In this document: one piece after another, positions 27,312-35,400 of the stretch
Layout: each line of letters opens with the position of its first letter
How positions within the stretch are numbered: position 1 is the first letter of the stretch
From: Aliiruegeria sabulilitoris
GTDB lineage: Bacteria; Pseudomonadota; Alphaproteobacteria; Rhodobacterales; Rhodobacteraceae
Assembly (NCBI RefSeq): GCF_001558155.1
Contig: NZ_LOAS01000023.1
Location: forward strand, 62,001-126,000
Direction of reading: 5' to 3'
DNA: 64,000 nucleotides
Position numbers and translations under genes: made by a program
The notes under the pieces: model-generated
What the model saw: the letters and a program-made list of their open reading frames with translations, nothing else
What the model was told of the DNA's origin: nothing
Database searches by the model: none

Positions 27312-27382
27312 GGTTATGTGCCTTTGGTCTGATGATACGGGTAGGGTATAACCTTCTGGGCCGGGTATTCCAGTAAAAACCT

Positions 27383-27398
27383 ACCAAATCCGGTTGGT
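27383..27398. promoter_or_regulatory. Candidate GntR/FCD operator
   Basis: Inverted repeat ACCAA-N6-TTGGT, 72 bases upstream of the GntR start, in the divergent region shared with the sugar-acid genes. The form fits short palindromes bound by FCD regulators; assignment is by position. Confidence 0.4.
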
Positions 27399-27405
27399 TG
27401 TTGTC

Positions 27406-27416
27406 GTTTGCGCTAA
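27406..27416. promoter_or_regulatory. Second copy of the GTTTGCGCTAA element
   Basis: Exact 11-base match to the element at 22667 upstream of zwf, here upstream of the dehydratase remnant and the dehydrogenase pair. Suggests a shared regulator, possibly LacI-type. Confidence 0.4.
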
Positions 27417-27590
27417 AGGAGATTGACCTTTGGGCGCTAGTTCGTTTAGGTTCGCCCCAATTTGGTCGGTCCAAAGCATTCGGGCGAAACGGAGGATTTT
27501 TCGAAATCCGGTGGGGCATCCCGCCACCCGTTATCTGCGCCCTTCTGTGCTGGAGCGTCCTTGCCACATGTGCCGGAAAGGGAACCAGAT

Positions 27591-27785
27591 ATGGCCTGCA
27601 TCGTTTCTCTTCGGGCACAGCGTTTCGCGCTCCCGCTCGGCGAGCTGCATTCTTTCCCGATCGACGGTTACACAACCCGCCCTGACGTGTTCGAGGACAG
27701 CCTTGCTGTTGCCCCCGACACGCCCGGCACCGGTGTGGTTTTCGATTGGGACAAACTGAACGCCGCCAACGACCTGGCGGCCTGA
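27591..27785 (+). pseudogene. Probable C-terminal remnant of an enolase-superfamily sugar-acid dehydratase
   Basis: 64 codons from ATG 27591. The second half (GYTTRPDVFEDSLAV, then PDTPGTGVVFDWDKL) resembles the last 40 residues of mandelate racemase/muconate lactonizing enzymes, which end in a PGxGV(x)D motif, but the barrel and its catalytic residues are absent. It stands immediately before two sugar-acid dehydrogenase genes and after a GntR promoter region, exactly where a dehydratase gene would be expected. I read it as a deletion remnant; it could also be a new short gene still translated (GGAA ahead of the ATG). Match is from memory of the family. Confidence 0.5.
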
Positions 27786-27803
27786 GGAGGACGAAAGAGA
27801 GTC

Positions 27804-28829
27804 ATGACTATCACGGCAGCATTCTACCGAGGCGACAAGAGCTTCGAAGTGAAACAGATCGAGGCCGAGGCGCCGGGCGCCGGTCAGGTCCAGATCGAAG
27901 TCGCGTTCTGCGGCATTTGCGGCACGGACCTGCACGCCTATCTCGGGCACATGGACGGGCGCGTGGGCTTCGACCGCATTCTTGGCCACGAGATGTCGGG
28001 CACCGTCAAGGCCGTCGGCGAGGCTGTCGAGGGCTGGAAGGAAGGCGACCGTGTCGTCGTTCGCCCGCTCGATCCTTGCGGCGAATGCCCGGCCTGCAAA
28101 CGTGGCCACAGCCATATCTGCCACAAGCAGACCTTCATTGGTCTCGACAGCCAGGGCGCGATGCAGCAGCTCTGGAATGTGCCGGCCCACACGCTGCACC
28201 GCGTCCCCGAGACTGTCTCGCTGCGCGACGCTGCTCTGATCGAGCCGTTGGCCGTGGCCTGCCACGACGTACGTATGGCCGAAGTGGCGGAGGGCGAGGA
28301 CGTCCTGGTCATCGGTGGTGGACCCATCGGCATGCTGGTCGCCATGGTGGCCCGTGCCGCCGGCGGCAAGGTGACGATCTCCGAGGTGAACGAGAACCGC
28401 CTGGCCTATGCCGACAAGCTCGGCTTCGACACGATCAACCCGAAAGAGGTCGATGCCGCCGCAGAGATCATGAAGAAGACCGGCGACAAGGGCGCGGATG
28501 TGATCTTCGAGGTCTCCGGCACCCAGCCGGGCGTTGACCTGATGACGGAAGCCGCCTGCACCCGCTGCCGCATTGTCATGGTTGCCATTCATGCGAGCAA
28601 ACCGACGGTGGACATCTTCCGCTTCTTCTGGCGCGAACTGAAACTCATCGGCACGCGCGTCTACGAACCCGAGGATTACGAAAAGGCGATCGCTTCCATC
28701 GCGGCCGGTGACATCGATGCCGACAGCTTCATCACCGATATTCGTCCCCTCGACAAGATCGGTGAGGCCTTTGCCGAGCTGACCGCCAACCCCAACGCGA
28801 TGAAATCGCTTCTCCAGATCAACGGGTGA
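27804..28829 (+). CDS. Zinc-dependent alcohol dehydrogenase, L-idonate/L-gulonate 5-dehydrogenase-like
   Basis: 341 aa medium-chain dehydrogenase. Catalytic zinc residues Cys39 and His62-Glu63 (LGHEMSG), structural zinc Cys92, Cys95, Cys98 and Cys106, and the Rossmann motif VIGGGPIGMLVAMVA are present. Context with a KduD-like SDR and a GntR/FCD regulator points to a sugar acid or polyol such as gulonate or idonate; the exact substrate is inferred. An AGGAGG-like site precedes the ATG. Four bases separate it from the SDR gene. Confidence 0.85.
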   Translation: MTITAAFYRGDKSFEVKQIEAEAPGAGQVQIEVAFCGICGTDLHAYLGHMDGRVGFDRILGHEMSGTVKAVGEAVEGWKEGDRVVVRPLDPCGECPACKRGHSHICHKQTFIGLDSQGAMQQLWNVPAHTLHRVPETVSLRDAALIEPLAVACHDVRMAEVAEGEDVLVIGGGPIGMLVAMVARAAGGKVTISEVNENRLAYADKLGFDTINPKEVDAAAEIMKKTGDKGADVIFEVSGTQPGVDLMTEAACTRCRIVMVAIHASKPTVDIFRFFWRELKLIGTRVYEPEDYEKAIASIAAGDIDADSFITDIRPLDKIGEAFAELTANPNAMKSLLQING

Positions 28830-28833
28830 TAAA

Positions 28834-29604
28834 ATGTCTGACCTGAACATGTTCGACCTTACGGGCAAGACTGCCCTCGTAACCGGCGCCAAGCGCGGCA
28901 TCGGCAAAGGCATGGCGCTTGGCCTCGCGCAGGCGGGTGCCGACATCATCGGTGTTTCGGCCTCTCTTGAAGCCGAAGGTTCGGCAGTGGGCAAGGAAGT
29001 CGAGGCACTGGGCCGCAAATTCAAGGGCTATTCCTGCGACTTTGCCGACCGTTCCGCGGTGACCGCTTTCGCCGCCAAGGTTCTGGAAGAGAACCCGCAG
29101 ATCGATATCCTGATCAACAATGCCGGCACCATCATGCGCAAGCCGGCCGCCGAGCACCCCGATGAGTGGTGGGACAAAGTGATCGAGGTGAACCTCAGCG
29201 CACAATTCGTGCTGACGCGCGAGATCGGCCGCTCGATGATCGAGCGCGGCTCGGGCAAGATCATCTTCACCGCCTCGCTGCTGACCTTCCAGGGCGGTAT
29301 CACCGTGCCGGGCTACGCGGCATCCAAGGGCGGGATCGGCCAGCTCACCATGGCCTTCGCCAACGAATGGGCGTCCAAGGGCGTGAACGTCAACGCCATC
29401 GCTCCGGGCTACATCGCCACCGACAACACCCAGGCGCTGCAGGACGACCCGGAGCGCTCCGTCGCCATACTCGGCCGCATCCCGGCTGGCCGCTGGGGCA
29501 AGCCCGAAGACTTTGCCGGCCCGGCCGTCTTCCTTGCCTCGGATGCCGCCAACTACGTCCACGGCGCGACACTGCTGGTCGATGGCGGCTGGATGGGCCG
29601 CTAA
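28834..29604 (+). CDS. Short-chain dehydrogenase, KduD-like (2-deoxy-D-gluconate/2-keto-3-deoxygluconate type)
   Basis: 256 aa SDR. Cofactor motif TGAKRGIGKG (from residue 18), NNAG, and catalytic Ser148, Tyr161 and Lys165 are present. The overall pattern (MFDLTGKTALVTG, ending in LLVDGGWMGR) is that of 2-dehydro-3-deoxy-D-gluconate 5-dehydrogenase/2-deoxy-D-gluconate 3-dehydrogenase. Last gene of the operon, followed by a terminator. Works with the preceding dehydrogenase on hexonate-derived acids (inference). Confidence 0.88.
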   Translation: MSDLNMFDLTGKTALVTGAKRGIGKGMALGLAQAGADIIGVSASLEAEGSAVGKEVEALGRKFKGYSCDFADRSAVTAFAAKVLEENPQIDILINNAGTIMRKPAAEHPDEWWDKVIEVNLSAQFVLTREIGRSMIERGSGKIIFTASLLTFQGGITVPGYAASKGGIGQLTMAFANEWASKGVNVNAIAPGYIATDNTQALQDDPERSVAILGRIPAGRWGKPEDFAGPAVFLASDAANYVHGATLLVDGGWMGR

Positions 29605-29632
29605 GTCAAACAGGCTGGGCAGAAAGACACCG

Positions 29633-29663
29633 GGGGTCGCCTTTGGGCGGCCCCTTTGCTTTT
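29633..29663 (+). terminator. Intrinsic terminator of the sugar-acid operon
   Basis: Stem GGGGTCGCC / GGCGGCCCC (one G-T pair) with loop TTTG, then TTTGCTTTT. 28 bases after the SDR stop. Confidence 0.85.
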
Positions 29664-29733
29664 GGCCGGTTCGAAACGCCTTCGCCTTGAGATGGGAGCG
29701 TATAGACCGTTCGGGGGCACGCGCTTCGCGCGC

Positions 29734-29744
29734 GGGGGGGGGGG
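29734..29744. repeat. 11-base G homopolymer in a hairpin-rich gap
   Basis: A run of 11 Gs follows the small hairpin GCGC-TTCG-GCGC and precedes CAACACCCCC, with which it can pair. It lies in the 233-base gap between the SDR terminator and the NHL-repeat gene stop, not inside a gene. Confidence 0.7.
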
Positions 29745-29837
29745 CAACACCCCCATTGCTATCCTGTCGATATTGGCGCAGCGAAAGGACCTTGCTCTTC
29801 GGCGTTCTGTCGCGCTCGGGAGGGCTGGTTCGAACGC

Positions 29838-30716
29838 TCAGTTCAGCGCTACGACATATTTCACCACTCGGTTATTGTCGCTGTCGGAAAAGTAATAGGC
29901 GGGGCCACGTATGGCGACGCCTTCGGGATCGTCGAGCAGGCCGGGGCCCATGCCAGGGCTGCCGCTGCCGATCACGCCCAGAAGGCTGTCGGTGGCCGGG
30001 TCGATCAGAAGCACCCGATGGGCGTCCTGGTCGGCGACCACGAGCTTTCCGAAATCGTCCACATCGAGGTAGCGCGGGCCGATGAAGCCGAATTGCGGGC
30101 CGGACAGGATTCGAAGTTGTTCGAGCTCGGGGGAGAATTGCACAAGGCGGCGGTTGAAATTGTCGGCGACCCAGATCGTGCCATCCGGAGCCTCGGCAAC
30201 ATCATGTGCGCCGGGCATGCCGCCGGCGGTGGCAAGTAGGGTCTCTCCTTCAACGGCCATTAGCTGGCCCGTTCCCGAGGCCATGACATAGAGACGCCCG
30301 TTCGAATGGGCCAGCGCGCCTTCGGTGCGGGGGAAGGGACCAATGAGCCCTTCGTTAACGGGTGCGTCGCCCGAGAAGTCGAATATCCCGACGGCGTTCG
30401 AACCGGTCACGGCGATATAGGCCTTGCCGTCCGGTCCGAAGGAGATGTCATGCACATTTGGCAGCATCCCGTCGCCAAAGGTTTCCAGCAATTCGAGCGT
30501 GTCGGGGTCCAGCACGGCGATGCGGCTGCCGAATTTGTCGGCCACGTAGAGCCGTCCGTCCGGTCCGAATGCAAGGTCATGCGGGTCGTTCAGCACCTGC
30601 GGACTGGCGCCGGCGAAGCTGGCGAAAGGGGCAGGGGCGTCCTGCGCCATGGGCGCCTGTGCGAGCGCAAGCAAGGCCAGCGCCGTTCGGCAGGCATGGC
30701 GAATTGGATTCAACAT
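29838..30716 (-). CDS. Exported NHL-repeat (beta-propeller) protein
   Basis: 292 aa. Signal peptide (ALALLALAQAPMAQ) then about six repeats with the pattern FGPDGRLYVAD, FGPDGKAYIAV, APDGTIWVADN, DFGKLVVADQD, typical of NHL/SMP-30-like six-bladed propellers. Location is probably the periplasm. ATG 30716 begins the signal peptide. The catalytic residues of lactonases are not evident, so a binding role is as likely. The chromate-transporter gene lies 72 bases upstream on the same strand. Confidence 0.75.
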   Translation of the reverse strand: MLNPIRHACRTALALLALAQAPMAQDAPAPFASFAGASPQVLNDPHDLAFGPDGRLYVADKFGSRIAVLDPDTLELLETFGDGMLPNVHDISFGPDGKAYIAVTGSNAVGIFDFSGDAPVNEGLIGPFPRTEGALAHSNGRLYVMASGTGQLMAVEGETLLATAGGMPGAHDVAEAPDGTIWVADNFNRRLVQFSPELEQLRILSGPQFGFIGPRYLDVDDFGKLVVADQDAHRVLLIDPATDSLLGVIGSGSPGMGPGLLDDPEGVAIRGPAYYFSDSDNNRVVKYVVALN

Positions 30717-30788
30717 CGCGGTCTCCGTTCCTGTTCGACAGGGTAGCGGCGTTCTGGAACGGAGCAAGTCCCTGCTTCTCTCCTGCTG

Positions 30789-32027
30789 TCAGCCGAACAG
30801 CGAGAGAGCCGCTCCGCCAAGGGCTGCGACCAGCACAACGATCCAGGGCGGCGTTTTCCAACTGATCAGCAGAACGAAGCAGAGAAGCCCGAGCGCAAAG
30901 CTGCGCATATCGGTGATCGCGCTGGTGAAGACCGGCGCGTAGAGGGCGGCGCCTAGGATGCCAACCACGGCGGCGTTTGTGCCCATCATGGCGGCCTGTG
31001 CGCGGGCGAGGTTGCTAAAACGCCCCCAGAAGGGCAGCGCGGCCAGCAACAGCAGGAAGCCGGGCAGGAAGATCGCCAGCAGCGCGATGCAGGCGCCGGT
31101 TTGGCCGTTGGGGGCAGGCGTGACGCTTGCGCCGAGATAGGCGGCGAAGGTGAAGAGCGGGCCCGGAACGGCCTGTGCCGCGCCATAACCGGCAAGGAAA
31201 CTGTCATGGCTCAGCCAGCCATTGCCGACGGTTTCGGCCTCCAGCAGTGGCAGCACGACATGGCCGCCGCCAAAGACAAGCGCCCCCGAGCGGTAGAAAC
31301 CATCGAAGAGCGCCCAGCCCTGTCCCAGACCCGCCAGAAGCGGCAGGCCCAGCAGGAGCAGGGTGAAGATGGCAAGGCAGGCAAGGGCAAAGGCGCGCGA
31401 AACCGGCACGGCGAGCGCGCCTTCGGCTGGCGCGGGCTGGGGGCGCAGGAAGGTCAGACCGGCAAGCCCGCCCGCAAGGATCGCCGCGATCATACCGACG
31501 GCGCCGGGCAGGACGGCCAGAAGGCCCACGGCCAGCACGCCAATGGCCGCGCGCTCCCTGTCGGGGCAGAGGCTTCGGGCCATGCCGAGGACGGCCTGGG
31601 CAACGATGGCCACGGCGACGATCTTGAGGCCCGACAGCAGGCCAAGCCCAACTGGACCGGAGAGCGAGGCCGACCCAAGGGCAAAGACCAGCAGCAATAG
31701 GGCGGAGGGCAATGTGAAGGCCGTGAAGGCGGCAAGCGCCCCCAGCGGGCCGGCGCGCATCAGTCCGATTGCAAAACCCGTCTGGCTCGATGCGGGACCG
31801 GGCAGGAACTGGCACAACGCCACGAGGTCGGCATAGCTCCTGTCGGTCAGCCAGCCGCGGCGGCTGACGAACTCCTCCCGGAAGTAGCCCAGATGCGCGA
31901 TCGGGCCCCCGAAGGAGGTCAGGCCGAGCTTGAGAAAGGCAGCGAAGACCTCGCTTGGGGTGCCCGGTTGCGATGTCGGGGAGGGGCGCTGCCCGCCCGC
32001 GCCGGAGGGGGTTTTCTGCACTGTCAT
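30789..32027 (-). CDS. chrA: Chromate transporter, two-domain ChrA
   Basis: 412 aa inner-membrane protein made of two homologous CHR halves: the first with KLGLTSFGGPIAHLGYFREEFV and CQFLPGPASSQTGFAIG, the second with SGALVFGGGHVVLPLLE and YGAAQAVPGPLFTFAAYLG. These are the paired signature motifs of long-chain CHR proteins, which export chromate using the proton-motive force. The first 25 residues are a Pro/Ser-rich tail. No chrB-like regulator is next to it. Confidence 0.9.
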   Translation of the reverse strand: MTVQKTPSGAGGQRPSPTSQPGTPSEVFAAFLKLGLTSFGGPIAHLGYFREEFVSRRGWLTDRSYADLVALCQFLPGPASSQTGFAIGLMRAGPLGALAAFTAFTLPSALLLLVFALGSASLSGPVGLGLLSGLKIVAVAIVAQAVLGMARSLCPDRERAAIGVLAVGLLAVLPGAVGMIAAILAGGLAGLTFLRPQPAPAEGALAVPVSRAFALACLAIFTLLLLGLPLLAGLGQGWALFDGFYRSGALVFGGGHVVLPLLEAETVGNGWLSHDSFLAGYGAAQAVPGPLFTFAAYLGASVTPAPNGQTGACIALLAIFLPGFLLLLAALPFWGRFSNLARAQAAMMGTNAAVVGILGAALYAPVFTSAITDMRSFALGLLCFVLLISWKTPPWIVVLVAALGGAALSLFG

Positions 32028-32485
32028 CGGTCCTGTTCCCGAGCGATTTCCGCTTCCCGGAGATTTGCAGCTTTGGCTCGGATCGCAAGGGGCGATTGCG
32101 GGCGAAGCCTGCGCCGGAGGGACTCAGGAGTGAATGCAACCGCAGCGCAACTATGTTGCGGTTTTCGTGACAATTCTTTAGCTATGCAATTCTGTGGTGG
32201 CGCTATGCGCTGAAAGCATGACGGGAATACACTACAGTCAGGCCTTTGACGTCGAGGGCAAGAAAATTTACAAATTTTATCAGAAATTTGCAAAGGCGTC
32301 GGGGTAGCGATAACAAAGCCGGTTGGCAGCGAAACTATGGGCCGTTTCGGTCCCTTTTTGTGATATGGTCGCCGGTAGTTCATTTTCCGTACGACCCGGT
32401 CCCCGGAAGGTCTGTGTCTAATCGTGGTATGTTTGGTCGGACCTAAAAGTTGTATGCATGCGTCAAATGAAATGTGGTGGATATG
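32028..32485. other. Long AT-rich leader region before the oxidoreductase pair
   Basis: 458 bases between chrA and the giant oxidoreductase, clearly richer in A+T than its surroundings between 32130 and 32480. It holds three AAATTT hexamers (32264, 32272, 32284) and paired TTTRCAAA boxes. No open frame looks real. The rightward promoter must lie here; I cannot choose -10/-35 boxes with confidence. Confidence 0.7.
32267..32294. promoter_or_regulatory. Paired TTTRCAAA boxes, possible ScfR-type site
   Basis: TTTACAAA (32267-32274) and TTTGCAAA (32287-32294), start-to-start distance 20 bases, about 190 bases before the oxidoreductase. The octamer resembles the TTTGCAAA boxes reported for ScfR-family regulators such as PccR, although the spacing differs. 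A ScfR gene lies at 48772 and its own promoter region contains TTTGTAAA (the reverse complement of TTTACAAA). Confidence 0.45.
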
Positions 32486-35400
32486 ATGAAAGACACTCTC
32501 CAGAAGGATCCGAAATTCCCCGGTGTACCGGCCGTCATCCACGGTAATGGCGCGATCGCGCAGGTGATGGGGCAGGTTTGCGGCGGTGTCATCGGCTATC
32601 CGATCACGCCCTCGACCGAAATCGCCGAAATCTACGAGGCGTTCCGTGCCGGAGGGGGGGTCAACATCTGGGGCCGTCACCCGTTCTTCTTCGAGCCTGA
32701 AGGCGAGCACTCGGCGCAATCCGGCGCCCTCGGTGCGGCCCTGACGGGCGGGCAGTATATATCGAACGCCTCGTCGAGCCAGGGCATCCTCTACGGGATC
32801 GAATCCCACTATGTGACCGTCGGCAAGAAAGTCGGCGGTTTTGTCATGCAGGTGGCCGCGCGCTCCGTCTCGCGCCATTCGCTGAACGTGATGGCCGGCC
32901 ATGACGACGTCTATGCGCTGCTGCCGTCGGGCTACACCATCCTGTTCGGCTCCAACCCGCAGGAAGCGGCCGACCTCGCCGCGATCTCCTACAAGGTCTC
33001 CTCACTGTCGATGATCCCCGTCGCCAACGCGATGGACGGTTTCGTGACTTCGCACATGATGAGCGAAGTGATGATGCCGGAGGACGCACTGCTCGAGGAG
33101 TTCGTCGGCGATCCGAACGGCCGCATCCCGTGCCCGACCGTGGCCCAGGAGATGCTGTTTGGCGCCAAGGGGCGGGTCTTCCATCTCAAGCGCTATCTTG
33201 GCCGCCATAGCGCCGACCTCGCGCAGGACGACTATGTTGCACTCGTCGATTTCCTCGATGCCAATGCCGAGGCCGTCGAAAAGGACAATGAAGCCGCGCT
33301 GGTCGATCAGACGCTCGCCAGGCTTCCCGAGGAGTTGCACGCGCAATGGCGCCGGCAGTGGAAGAACGCCTTTGAAAAAGGTACCCGCCAGCGCGTTCCG
33401 GCGCAGGTGGACGTGCATAACCCCGGCCTCACCGGCGGTGTGCAGAACCAGCCGGACTACCAGGCCGGCGCTGTCGATCACCGCACCCACTTTGTGCGCG
33501 ACGTGCCGCGCTTCGTCCGCGAAGCGATGGACGAATACACCGCGCTTACCGGTCGCCACTACTCGCCCGTGAAAACCTTCGAATGCGAGGATGCCGAGAC
33601 CGTCCTCGTGGGCCTCGGCTCCGTCACCGACGATGCCGAAGCCATCGCCTCCTATCTGCGCCGTCAGGGCCGCAAAGTGGGTGTCGTCTCCATCAAGATG
33701 CTCCAGCCCTTCCCGGAGGCCGAACTGGTCGCCGCCCTCAAGGGCAAGCGGGCCGTTACCATTCTTGAGCGTTCCGACGTCACCGCGCTGACCGGCCTGG
33801 TCAACCAGGCGCTGGTCAAGGCGGTCGAGAATGCCGCCGGGACACGCTACCCGGGCATCGAGCCGCTCAGCGAGCTGCCCAAGCTGACCACCGCGATCTT
33901 CGGGCTTGGCGCGCATGACCTGCAGCCGCGCCACCTGATCGCGGCCTATGACAACATGGACGAGCGCTGCGAGCCCTTCGTCTATCTCGGCTCCCAGTTC
34001 TTCTCCAAGACGCCGAGCCCGCAGCTTGCCGCGCTTCAGGACAAACTGCGTGCCGCCTATCCGGAAACGGAGCTGATGGCGCTGGAGACCAAGCCCAACC
34101 CGCGGCTTCTGCCCGATGACGGCCTGCGCATCCGCTTCCACTCGGTTGGCGGCTACGGCACGATCGCCACCGGCAAACTGCTGACGGATATCCTTGCCAA
34201 TGCGCTCCAGCTGCATTCCAAGGCGGCACCGAAATATGGCTCGGAGAAATCCGGGGCGCCGACGAATTACTACATTACCCTCAGCCCCGAAGAGGTGAAG
34301 ATCACCAACGCGGATCTTGAGGATGTCGAGGTCGTGGTCTCGCCCGACCACAAGGTCTTTGCGCATTCCAACCCGCTGCGCGGGTTGGTCGAGGGAGGCA
34401 CTTTCGTTCTCCAATCGCAGCTCTCGCCGCTGGAGGTATGGGAGGAACTCCCCTCCGCGATGCGCAAATTTATTGTCGAGAAGAAGATCCGCTTCTTCGT
34501 GCTCGACGGGTTCTCCATTGCCAAGAAACATGCCCCGCGTCCCGAGCTTGAGACACGGATGATGGGCATCGCCTTTATCGGCGCAATCTGTGGCAACGTG
34601 GAACGCATCACCGAAGGCGCCTCCGACGAGGCGGTGATGGAAAAGATCCGCACCCAGATCGCCAAGAAGTTCGGCGGCAAGGGGCAGGCGGTTGTCGATG
34701 GCAACATGGCGGTGATCCGCGATGGTGCGGCGGCGACGGTTCGGGTCGATTATACCGCGCCGGAGTTCGTCGAGGTGACCGCAAAGGCCGATATCGCGCC
34801 GCATTTCTCTTCCGCGATCTCCGGCAACATGTGCCGCATCGCGCAGGATTCCTCGTCCGCCGGCCTGTTCGACGCCGAGTATTTCGAGGAAACCGTTGGC
34901 CGACCGACCCGCGAGGGGACCGTCGGCGAGGCACCGGTTCTGCCCGGAGTTGGCATGTTCATGCCTTCGGGGACCGCTGCGGCGCGTGACAAGGGCCTGT
35001 TCCGGCGCGATGTGCCGGTGCTGGATCCGTCGCTCTGCACTGGCTGCCTGGAATGCACCATGGTCTGCCCCGATGCCGCCATCCCGGCCACGGTTGTCGA
35101 TATCGACGACCTGCTGAAAACGGCGCTGAAGGAGATCGAGATGCCGGCCGCGCAGCGCGAGACGGTGCGCGATCATATCCGCGATATCGGCGCCAATGTC
35201 CGCGCGGCCTATCTTGCCAGCAAGGAGGCCAAGGGCTTCGGCCAGCTGGTCTCAGAGGTGGTGGATTCGATCGAGGTCGAGAGCGCGGTCGTCAAGCGCA
35301 ACCTCAAGCTAATGGCCGAAGGTGCGGCGCTTCTGCCGGTCTCCCGCACGCGTCCCTTCTTCGACGCGATGGAAGCGGAGCGTGGCGGTTCGGGTGGCCT

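Noticed and set aside
29734-29744. Phase-variable homopolymer
   Set aside because: The 11-G run is outside any gene and not between promoter elements, so switching of a product is not supported; it probably belongs to a hairpin-rich 3' region.
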